This document shows, piece by piece, positions 48,201-60,200 of a stretch of 64,000 nt of DNA (the first letter of the stretch is position 1; the number at the start of each line of letters is the position of its first letter). The notes beneath the pieces are model-generated. The model did not search any database and was not told the origin of the DNA. It saw nothing but the letters and a program-made list of their open reading frames with translations. The translations under genes and the position numbers were made by a program. Location: assembly GCA_002633025.1 (NCBI GenBank), contig NMRB01000141.1, positions 313,700 through 377,699 of the forward strand. The letters run 5' to 3'. The stretch comes from Notospermus geniculatus (taxonomy: Eukaryota > Nemertea > Pilidiophora > Heteronemertea > Lineidae).

Positions 48201-51200
48201 ATTGAATGGCATAATTTATCATCCCCCCCCCACTCCACGTAATCTGGAGAAAGATGCAATTGCAATCAGGATAATGGACTGAATGGGAGGAAATAATCTT
48301 GCAGTGGATTTTATGAAATACCTTGAGAATTCTGTGAGGTTCCTGAGTATTGAGTGAATCTGTGCCAGTGTTGATCTCAATCTGTGCAGGTGTTTACATG
48401 AATATGTGTGAGTATTGAGTAAATCTGTGAATGTTGACCTGAATATGTGCAAGTGCTGATGTGAATCAGTGGTGAGTATTTAGTGAATCCGTGCAAGTGT
48501 GGATGCGAATCTGTGTGAGTGTTGATGTGAATCTGTGCAAGTGTTGATGTGAATCTGTATGAGTGTTGATGTGAATTTGTGCAAGTGTTGATGTGAATCT
48601 GTGCAAATGGGATGTGAATTTCTCTTGAGTGTTGATGTGAATCTGTGCAAGTGTTGATGTGAATTTGTATTGAGTATTTAGTGAATCTGTGCAAGTATGA
48701 AGTTGTCATACTCACACAGATTCGCAAGTGAATCTGTGCGAGTATTGTGTGAATTTGTGAGGTTTCAAGTCAGTCTCAGGCCCAAAAGCAGTTGTGGCAT
48801 CTTTAATAGGGAGTTTTCGCAAATCTGACGAAAAACGAAGTACGAAATACGAAATTGGACGTCATATCCATGACGTAATGTATTTCAGGAAATGGTTGGT
48901 ACCACAAATGTCCCTCCTGCCAGTGCGTCTTTTAGCATGTCATGTAAGATCGAAAGCGTTATGGCGCATCTTGAATTTTTATTTGCATTTCGTATCAACG
49001 AAGTGGAAACGAAAGATAAATTTCAAAGTTTAATATACCGTACACCATACCTCTGTCGTTATAACGTCATACGCTAAAAGACGCTCTTGCAGCAGGCGAT
49101 ATTTGTGGTACCAGCCATTTCCTGAAATACATTACGTCATGGATATGACGTCCAATTTCGTATTTCGTACTTCGTTTTTCGACTGATTTGCGAAACCTCG
49201 CTAATATTGTGAATTCCACTTGAGAATACCAAATACCAACCATGGTTGCACCAGAAAGGGTTACCGTGGCTTTTGAAGGGTTTGCCAACCCAAACCTCCC
49301 TGGATCTGCCCTGGTGTTTCCCTTTGTTGATGATAATAGATCTCTGTGGATTTCCCTGAACAAATACAATCTTTTCTTTGTTTGTTTGTGATAATTGCGT
49401 TGCATCGATCTGTCAAGTGTCGTGCCAATGAAGTGGGGAAAAACGTGTTGGTTTGATCAACAAGTCATAATTGGATCAGATTGATATCCGAAATGATTTC
49501 CACATCATGTCTTAATTGGCTCTGATGATTGACAGGTTCTGTTCAACAGAGGTCAAGACATGTTTGACCCCTATATGATGTCATGATGGATGACCTCTGT
49601 TGACGACCTTGTGACGACCTCTGTCATGATAAGTGCTAAGGTCGGTTTGATGTAATCCGAAGTAAGCACACAGTGAGGGGAGGCGATTAAAGAAATTGAT
49701 TTGAGAGCCAAGGAGGAATCGCAAGCCGACTGCCAAATAGGCCTAAAAAAATAAATGTTGTGTTGCTGGTCGCCCGACCGACCCTACGAAAACCTCGCCG
49801 ACCCTCCGACCCTGGATTTTTCAAACAATAAACTCATGCCAAAAAAACTAGGAAAAAACACTGGTTTCATTTGGCCACATAAATAAAGTCTTTTTTGCTT
49901 CCCTATCAATGTCATTGTGCAGATGATTGTGGATTTGATGTGGGTTGGCTATCCAGAATCATGGAATGTCCTGCACAATGATGTCATACGGGTCACATGA
50001 TCATATCTCGACATCTGATTGGTCCACAGTGGTTTGTTTACAAACAAAGCAACATGTGCTCTGGTGTAATACCTACCAATGTCTAGCATACTACAGTATC
50101 TTAGTGAGAAAAAATAAAATTTTCTTCCGACTGTCCGACCCTGAAATTTATTTTGGATGCCACCAGCAACACAACATTTATTCTGATAGGCCTTAGGTCT
50201 ATAGACAACATTGACCAGGGGTTTAGTTAGAAGGAGTTTGGAAGTCACGGAAGTCAAAATACTTCCGAATTTTAGGCTCCAGAAGTCAAGTACTTCCAAA
50301 CAATTATAAACTTTTTTAAAGCTTATGTACTGGTAGTACATTTAGACCTCCAAGTAAAGCCCCAATGCTTCCTGATTTTTGGACTAAGGAAATCATGAAT
50401 TCCTGTCCAAAAATGTTAACTAAACCCCTGCATTAGTTGAATAGGGCTAATAACCCTGTTTCCGTCATCATCAGCCAATGTACAGCAGGAGGAAACCAGA
50501 GTAACCAGAGAAAACTGCGCTGTCAAAAGATTTGCCCTCTCTATCACATGAAGAATGGTGGGTCCAACCATGGATTGAACCCTGAACCTCAGACGTGACA
50601 GGTGCTGATGTTGCCACTCTGCCACTGTGACAGGGTTAAAATTTCATGGATGATACCAGCCACCAGGTGTGGATATGAACGTCCATAAGCTGCTAACCTC
50701 CCACGTGTAAATGTCATTACTTTTGGCGCTCCCTCAGTACATTTACTCATTTTCACGGTTCTTAGAATAGAAGTGTTGTCGCAGTCGAGATCCTGAGTCT
50801 TTCGTTGCCATAGTGATACATACTTGTCAATTGCTGTGCGAGACTTCACTTCTCAATTATGGAAATTCATTTCATATTTCGGAGCAATAATTTACCTGTC
50901 AAATGTTGGTCTGCATTCAGAATTTGATGCTGTTTGACGTTCGACTAACTTTCAACTCTTGATGCAGCTTTTTAAAAATCGGCTGATCAAGAGAACCAGC
51001 GGAAAATTTCCGTGTTTACACTTGATACCCTAAATGTGTACCATAATTTTTAATGGCTCTTTAATTCCTCATCCATTTTGTATTTTTTTGGTGCTCCCTC
51101 TCCTCTAAGTTGGGTAAATAAGTGCTTTCATCTAAATCAGTCGAAGTAAGTGNNNNNNNNNNNNNNNNNNNNNNNNNNNNNNNNNNNNNNNNNNNNNNNN

Positions 51201-54200
51201 NNNNNNNNNNNNNNNNNNNNNNNNNNNNNNNNNNNNNNNNNNNNNNNNNNNNNNNNNNNNNNNNNNNNNNNNNNNNNNNNNNNNNNNNNNNNNNNNNNNN
51301 NNNNNNNNNNNNNNNNNNNNNNNNNNNNNNNNNNNNNNNNNNNNNNNNNNNNNNNNNNNNNNNNNNNNNNNNNNNNNNNNNNNNNNNNNNNNNNNNNNNN
51401 NNNNNNNNNNNNNNNNNNNNNNNNNNNNNNNNNNNNNNNNNNNNNNNNNNNNNNNNNNNNNNNNNNNNNNNNNNNNNNNNNNNNNNNNNNNNNNNNNNNN
51501 NNNNNNNNNNNNNNNNNNNNNNNNNNNNNNNNNNNNNNNNNNNNNNNNNNNNNNNNNNNNNNNNNNNNNNNNNNNNNNNNNNNNNNNNNNNNNNNNNNNN
51601 NNNNNNNNNNNNNNNNNNNNNNNNNNNNNNNNNNNNNNNNNNNNNNNNNNNNNNNNNNNNNNNNNNNNNNNNNNNNNNNNNNNNNNNNNNNNNNNNNNNN
51701 NNNNNNNNNNNNNNNNNNNNNNNNNNNNNNNNNNNNNNNNNNNNNNNNNNNNNNNNNNNNNNNNNNNNNNNNNNNNNNNNNNNNNNNNNNNNNNNNNNNN
51801 NNNNNNNNNNNNNNNNNNNNNNNNNNNNNNNNNNNNNNNNNNNNNNNNNNNNNNNNNNNNNNNNNNNNNNNNNNNNNNNNNNNNNNNNNNNNNNNNNNNN
51901 NNNNNNNNNNNNNNNNNNNNNNNNNNNNNNNNNNNNNNNCACCAGAAAGGGTTACCGTGGGTTTTGAAGGGTTTGCCAACCCAGAACCTCCCTGGATCTA
52001 CCCTGGTGTTTCCCTTTGTTGATGATAATAGATCTCTGTGGATTTCCCTGAACAAATACAATCTTTTCTTTGTTTGTTTGTGATAATTGCGTTGCATCGA
52101 TCTGTCAAGTGTCTGCCAATGAAGTGGGGGAAAAAACGTGTTGGTTCAATCAACAAGTCATAATTGGATCAGATTGATATCCGAAATGATTTCCACATCA
52201 TGTCTTAATTGGCTCTGATGATTGACAGGTTCTGTTCAACAGAGGTCAAGACATGTTTGACCCCTATATGATGTCACGATGGATGACCTCTGTTGCCGAC
52301 CTTGTGACGACCTCTGTCATGATAAGTGCTAGGTCGGTTTGATGTAATCCGAAGTAAGCACACAGTGAGGGGAGGCGATCGGATTAAAGAAATTGATTTG
52401 AGAGCCAAGGAGGAATTGAGAGCCGACTGCCAAATAGGCCTACAGCATTATTCGAAAAAATGTAACTTAGGCTAAATTCTCATTATATATATTTTAATGT
52501 CCCATAGCGCTTTCATTCCTCTTGGAAATCTTCAGTGGGAATGAACACATATTATTTACATGAGATATATATACATATAACCTGTCGCAAAGCAGGTTCA
52601 GGCAAAATGTTGAAATAATACCAGGATTACCATAGGCCCTGATTTTAAAAGGGCTAATTATTGAAGCGAATGAAGCGAAGCTAAAATGGTAGGCAAGATC
52701 AAAGCAGAAATTCCTTAATCACTCTGACAAGCCTGTGCAAAATAATTATACAATTAACGGCCTACAGCATTATTAGGTCTATAGACAACATTGCAGGGGT
52801 TAGTTAGAGGGAGGAAGTCACGGAAGTCAAAATACTTCCGAATTTTAGGCTCCAGGAAGTCAAGTAAGTACTTCCAAACAATTTTAAACTTCTAATGTAC
52901 GAAGCTCATTTAGACTTTCAAGAAAAGCTGCAATCGATAAGCTTACTTCCTAATTTTTGGGTTAAGGAAATCATGAATTCCTGTCCAAAAATGTTAACTA
53001 AACCCCTGCATTGGTTGAATAGGGCTAATAACCCAGTTTTCCATCATCATCAGCCAATGTACAGCAGGAGAAAACCAGAGTAGCCAGAGAAAACTGTGCT
53101 GCCAGAAGATTTGCCCTCTCTATCACATGAAGAATGATGGGTCCAACCATGGATTGAACCCTGAACCTCAGACGTGACAGGTGCTGATGTTGCCACTATG
53201 CCACTCTGACAGGGATGAAATTCCACAGACGATGCCAGCCACCAGGTGTGGATATGAATGTCCATAAGCTGCTAACCTCCCACGTGTAAATGTCATTACT
53301 TTTGGCGCTCCCTCAGTACATTTACTCATTTTCACGGTTCTTAGAATAGAAGTGTTGTCGCAGTCGACATCCTGAGTCTTTCGTTGCCATAGTGATACAT
53401 ACTTGTCAATTGCTGTGCGAGACTTCACTTCTCAATTATGGAAATTCATTTCATATTTTGGAGCAATAATTTACCTGTCATGTTTGTCTGCATTCAGAAT
53501 TTTATGCTATTTGACGTTCGACTGACTTTCAAAGCTTGATGCAGCTTTTTTAAAATCGGCTGATCAAGAGAACCAGCGGAAAATTTCTGTGTTTACACTT
53601 GATACCCTAAATGTATACCATAATTTTTAATGGCTCTTTAATTCCTCATCCATTTTGCATTTTTTGGCGCTCCCTCTCCTCTAAGTTGGGTAAATAAGTG
53701 CTTTCATCTAAATCAGTCGAAGTTAGTGCCGTTGTACAATTTACACTAAAAACATTCATTATTTACAAAATGGCTTGATGAACAGTGTACTTATCCTGAT
53801 ATCTGTGTTGTTTATATGAAATATTGAATCGCGTTGGTGGGTTTCGTATGCTGTACATTTCAATGTAATCGACAATGAAACCTCTCCAGTACGGACACCT
53901 TCTCGACTGGAAAGTGCTATCCTTAATTGATTTGTGTCCTGATTACTGTGGGTGGTCAAAGACCGACTCCAAAGGGCCAAGGAATTAACGTGGGTGTCCT
54001 TAATAGTGAGGTGTCCTCATCAGAGAGGTGTCCACAAATAGAGGTTCTGCTTTACGTTTCGAGTCATCCCCCCATAGGCGGACTTTGATCTCGGGGGCGG
54101 ATCCACGATTTCAGAAAAGAGGGGGCGCACTGTGCTAGAAATTGAAATCTATGGTGAATTTCAATGATTTGCTGCAAATTTCAGAATTTCATGGTCAATT

Positions 54201-57200
54201 TGAGAGATTTGTTGGCCGAAAGGGGGCGTGTGTCGGGTGTCCCCCCTTGGATCTGCACCTGGATCTTGCTCCACTTCATACACTGCATGCAAAGTTTGTG
54301 TGAATGGATGAAGTGGAGCGAGGTAAAACCCAACTGTAGGAGTTGCTTGGGTACGAGGGTATGACTTTTCGAAAAAAAAGTATTTCAGGAGTGCAAGCGC
54401 CAACTTAGGGCATTATAGCTGCTCATCAAACAATACTTGGCGATATTAACGATATGTAGGAGGAAACCTACGATGTTGAGGAGAGATCATCCTCTATACC
54501 ACATAAAGCCACTTGGGGATCGAACCCGTGACCTCACTGGTGGCAGGCGCAGATGTTTCCACGGCGCCACCCCGACACATATGACTTTTCACGTCCTAAT
54601 TACAACACCTCATGCGGACGTGCGTTTCTAAGGTTCCGCGCCGTATGTGTTCACCGACGTGATAAATTGTGACAAAATGTTATTGTGCCTGCTTGCAATC
54701 TATCCCAAGATTTTTTTCAGTCAAATGGAGCTTATCGCCAAAACCCGATGATGCAAATTTCCTACATTCGCTTTGTTAATTTCATTGTAACCTTTTTCCT
54801 GTAAAGTTGAAAATGGTAAATTGAATACTGATGAAAATTTTCCATGATTTCGCACATTTTCACGAAGCTGAATTCAACGTAATATAAATGGATTGGCAAT
54901 TCGTTATTGCGAAATCCATTTTACTTGCGTGGTAATCATTATTAATTACATCCGTATATTTCGTTAGCAGAATATCGATGGGTGTGGTACGCTTTGAGCA
55001 TACAGACAATTGCCACCATGAGAGTTACCTCGATGAGCACTTCAGTCTATATGAAGGCGTTCAAGTAGGTTATGTAGTGTTATTACCAACGGCAAAATCA
55101 TAGGCAAAATCATAACGTTATGGTTTGTTGACTCCGCTCACAGAAAAAACTGGCTTATCAGATCATTCCTGACAGGAGAACCATTGTCTGAACTTCTGCT
55201 CCACTGAGCCTGTCCTATTAGGCCTACAGCTGAAAGAATCGTTATTTTGTAAAATTTAGGGGAGAAAGGTCGACCCTGGGCTGAGCCGGTCCTAAAAATA
55301 GAACTGAAAGAATCATTATTTTGTGAAATTTAGGCGAGACAGGTCTACCCTGGGTTGATGTAAGGTCGTTGCCGGTTCTTGCAGAAATCGTGAAAGGGAA
55401 GCCAACAAATACTGTCCCAGATCTCACACAGCATTATGTACTGACAACACTGGACAGATCACCAGACATTTGACATGCATGGCGAGTTTTCCTAGCTATC
55501 CCTCAAGTGAATCTTTGCTATCTGAAGCATGAACGGAATGGATAAATGTCCATTTGGTTCTCGATGGCACTTATGGAATTCTCAGCATTGCCGTACTCCT
55601 TAATAATTAAAACCTTTTGAAAAGAACGCTGAAGAAGATGGTGTGATTCTTACAGGATGGCTGAAGTTGGCCACATGAAAATGTAGAATTTCAGACTTCC
55701 CATGTTTCCAAGGTGCGATGTTGACAGCCCGTGTTTCCACGGTGCCATTCTGACAGCCCGTGTTTCCACGGTGCCATTCTGATAGCCCGTGTTTCCACTG
55801 TCCCAATCTGACAGCCCGTGTTTCCACAGTGCCAATCTGACAGCCTGTGTTTCTGTGGTGCCACTCTGACAGCCCATGTTTCCACGGTGCAAATCTGACA
55901 GCCCGTGTTTCCACGGTGCCACTCTGACAGCCCATGATTCGACTGTGCCACTCTGACAGCCCATGTTTCCACAGTGGCACTCTGACAGCCCATGTTTCCA
56001 TGGTGCCACTCTGACAGCCCATGTTNCCATGTTTCCACTTCACCAACAGCCCATGGTTTGACTCTGCCACTCTGACAGCCCGTGTTACCAATGTGCCACT
56101 CTGACAGCCCATGTTTCTGCACTGCCACCCTGACAGCCCATGTTCCCACTTCACCAACAGCCCATGGTTCGACTGCACCACTCTGACAGCCCGTGTTACT
56201 ACTACACAATACCAACAGCCCATGGTATCAAATGCTGCAGATGAAAAAGTCACAGAGTTGTCCCAAGAGTAAGATCAAATAAAAGAGAAGTGGAACTCAA
56301 ATATCCATTTTGTGATGATGCATCCCAACTACTTCTGCCGACTCCCAGTAGAATAACATACACCAGAAACTCCATTTGCAGGCCGCTCTGCTGATAGGAC
56401 ACCTCTCTATTAAGGACAATGAATTCCGGCCCCAAATTGCACATTTCTATTCATCTGACCCCTGTAATCAGGACGCCTGTCTATTCGGGACAGCGTTGGT
56501 CAATCACGAGGGCGTCCGCAATAGAGAGGTTTCACTGTATTTTCATTCTCACCAGCCAATCAATAAAAACTACTGATGTATTTTGCTAATCTACAGGCAT
56601 CTTTTTTTTGAATCAATGTGTTTGAAAGAGGCATTCATTTAGCTCCTGTCATAGGCTCATTTCAGCTGTCTTGTCCTTTTGGTCGTTATCTGTTGTCTGC
56701 TCTTCACGACCTGTGGGAAAACTGCTTGACTCTGCTGTACACAGTTTTGTTTTAACCCTTTAGCTATAGCTGTGAGCAGACGATATCTTCAGTGAGATAT
56801 TTTTCGAAATTGACCTGTTCTGTGGAAAACTATTCGAACAAAAGTTCGTCCTTTCGGACGTCCAACAGCAGCCGCAGATCCAGAAGGGGTGCCCCGGGCT
56901 TCGCCTCCCCTTTCGGTCAACAAATCTGTAAAATCGACCGCGAAATTCCGAAATTTGGAACAAATCATTGAAATTCACGGAAGATTTCAATGTTTCTACC
57001 ACAGGGCGCCCCCTCGTTTCCCAAATCCTGGATCCGCCCCTGAATGGATGGCTGTACCATGGTCAAAGTAATAACCAGTGGATGTTTGGAGCCTTGAGTC
57101 AGTGACCAGTATATGTGGACATTTCTTATCAAAACAACCTGCCAAGGTCCACTGATGTTGGCGTCCATGGAGATTATTATAATATTTGACTGCCTATGAA

Positions 57201-60200
57201 TATTTGAAACTGTACGATTGATTTGCTCGCCACGACATATCAATATCGCCAGTTTATTACTGCATAAATGAGTTCTATTTATAGATCTTCGTCTATTGAC
57301 CAAAGGTTTTTAATGGGAGTGCATTCTCTGGTTGTCATTATCATAAACAACAGCATTTCTAATAACAGGTGTTCGGTGTACGGTTGTTTTGTCCAGGAAG
57401 GCCTATGTCTGACGATGACAGCAGTGCCGTGGGCTGCCCTAGTCTGTAACCTGATTATCACTTTGGTATTGAACTGAACAAAACTGACAAGCCTTTGAAT
57501 TACTCGTATGCTGGTGGCTACTAACATGATCTCTGTTTGTGGGTGTGTGCATACTTGCGGCGTGGTCTGTAGATTTCACTGGGATGATGTCGCTTCTGAT
57601 GTTAAGGTGCTCAGCCTCGCAGCGAGACGCGATGCGGTTGGAAAACATTGAGAAAGTATAGGTGGGGGTGAAACCCACATCGTGGTGCAAGTGTACACCT
57701 ATGTTACTCAGGTCACCTGTGGCAACGACTTGCGTGGGAACTCTCGCAGTTGCACCAATTTTGTTACGTTTTGTATGGTGTTCTTTAAGCGTAGTGGACT
57801 GATGCGGTGCACTCCAGGTTTTGCAACCCTCACTGCAGCTGAAGGGGTGAATGTCGTCCACTCTGAGTCCTAACCCCTTCACACCTAAAGCCTAATCCTA
57901 ACCCTAACCCCTGACCCTTACAGGCAGCCATTACCCTAGATATTGGGTACCCTGTTCCATAGGATTAGACAGCATTTACACCTTTTACCTCACTGGACTC
58001 CCGCTCACGCTCATCACCCTGATCATCGATTGCCCAGTAGTGTGGCTGGCGGCGTATCGTAAAAAACTCAACTGGGTCATCGCAAGCTGACTGAAAAAAC
58101 GTGCCTGGCAGTATCTTGCTATACAAACATAGATCTTCACAAATTGATTTTATAGTGGGAGAGTGTACTGTAAGGAAGATTAATACACTATATATGACAG
58201 CAAATTCCCAAGATGCCAACTGTGGACCAGATCCATAATGGATCTGGGCCATCACAGACGAGTTTACTAGTATTTCCCGTGGTGTTTTGAGGGACGCAAT
58301 TGTGCACTGATCAGTTATTAGCAAAAAAGTATAAGCAAGCCTTGCGTATTTGTTTCTTTTGGGGTTAAGGCGCCAATCGTGAGTTTTTTTGCACAAGTTA
58401 CTCTCTATGGGCGACTCGCTCATTGAAAACTATGGGCAGTCAGGGTTTCTGCCAGAAATGTTTTGGAGGGTACTAATTTCTTCAAAATCAACAAAAACCC
58501 CATGAAATTAAAGAAAATGGCCCTTTTCTGTTCCTTTGAGGGTAGTATAGTACCCTCTGGTGGAAACACTGCCGGTCGTTTGTGTCACTGGTCAAGGCAT
58601 ACCGTAAGTCACATGGAAACCAACAAATGGTGAATTGCCCATTGAGAGCCGACTTGCACGCACTTGAGAAACGAGGCAGAGCACCTTAGGCTCGCAGGTT
58701 ATTTGGTGGAGTAGGGCAGGCTTCGGTTGTAAATAAGGTGACGTCGGGTCGCTGGAGTTCACCCAAGGTCAATCAATAAACGAATCAATTGACTTCGTAC
58801 ACGGCGCTCTGATGCGCTGTGAAAGGATGTAGTCTGAGCCGCGATAATCGCTGGTGTATTCCAGCATCTGTCAAGATGGCCAGCGCTGCGTTTAAGAAAT
58901 AATCGAAAAACCATTTGCCTGTGTTGATGTTTAGAACATTGAAAAGTATTGGTGTAAAAGGTGCAAAAATGTCGTCTAATCCTATGGAATGGAACTGGGT
59001 ACCCTGTATCTTGGGTAACGGCTGCCTGTAAGGGTCAGGGGTTAGGGTTAGGGTTAGGATTAGGATTAGGCTTTAGGGGTCAGGGGTAGGAGGCCAGGTA
59101 TCAAGTGTTGTGGGATAGACAATTCTCGAATTCTTAGATCTGCGCACTTCCGCCGAAATCACAAACACAACCTCGGTCTGAAACTGAGGCCACGCTTATT
59201 TTATTTGTTGGATTACGGACCCTCCTACCCTAAAAAATCAGAAAGTGAAAAAAAATTTTTTTTCCGACCTACCACTTTCGGCAGTCTTTTTTTTCCTCGC
59301 CAGCCCCAGAAAACACGAAAACAAATTTTTTTCCGCGCCGATCGTAAAATTCAGTTGAAAAATTCTGCAATTCCACATAGTTGCCCCATCCCATCGCTCC
59401 CAGCATGCCTTGTGCAGGAACGTGAACAGCCAAGACGGCTGATGGGGAAGATTTTTACCTTTGAGTGACGGTGAAGCAGGCAGCGAATAAGGCCACGCTT
59501 ATTTTATTTGTTGGATTACGGACCCTCCGACCCTAAAAAATCAGAAAGTGAAAAAAAAATTTTTTCACGACCTACCACTTTCGGCAGTCTTTTTTTTCCT
59601 CGCCAGCCCCAGAAAACACGAAAACAATTTTTTTTCCGCGCCGGTCGTAAAATTTAGTTGAAAAATACTGCAATTCCACATAGTTGCCCCATCCCATCGC
59701 TCCCAGCATGCCTTGTGCAGGAACGTGAACAGCCAAAACGGCTGATGGGGAAGATTTTTACCTTTGAGTGACGGTGAAGCAGGCAGCGAATAACAGGGAT
59801 GACTTTTTTATTTTTATTTTTTTTTCTCCCTACCGTACTTGCATTCTATGGTAAAAATCCGTAATCCAACAAATAAAATAAGCGTGGCCTAACAAGGAAG
59901 ACTTTTTTATTTTTTATTTTTTTTCTCCCTACCGTACTTGCATTCTATGGTAAAAATCCGTAATCCAACAAATAAAATAAGCGTGGCCTGAATGACGTGA
60001 CGCAGAGAACCCCACGACAGTGACTTCGATGACGTTGCATCAGAGTCGACCATTATACAAATAGTGGATGGTAGGGAGTCCAATATGGATTTTTGTTGGA
60101 TGAAGAAAAGTTATAACGGACGAGGCGAAGCTGAGTCCGTTATAACTTTTCTTCATCCAACAAAAATCCATATTGGATGACCTGCCATCCACTCTTTGCT

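Larger units (their letters stand above)
49249..51152. repeat. Repeated block D, copy 1
   Basis: Starts CACCAGAAAGGGTTACCGTG and ends TCTAAATCAGTCGAAGTAAG, the same limits as 51940-53729. Different insertions occupy the two copies (49751-50181 here). Confidence 0.85.

Noticed and set aside
48370-48760. CRISPR-like regular repeats
   Set aside because: Units abut without unique spacers and vary; it is a eukaryotic minisatellite.
51061-52097. Very long open frames
   Set aside because: They cross the 787-N gap, where no stop can occur.
55600-56253. 217-codon repetitive open frame that could look like a repeat protein
   Set aside because: The 29-bp unit is not a multiple of three and matches the SINE head; the open frame is a repeat effect.
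57965-58423. 152-codon minus-strand frame in the TTAGGG foldback element
   Set aside because: Kept only as a note; no domain, no splice context, and it ends inside an arm of the repeat.
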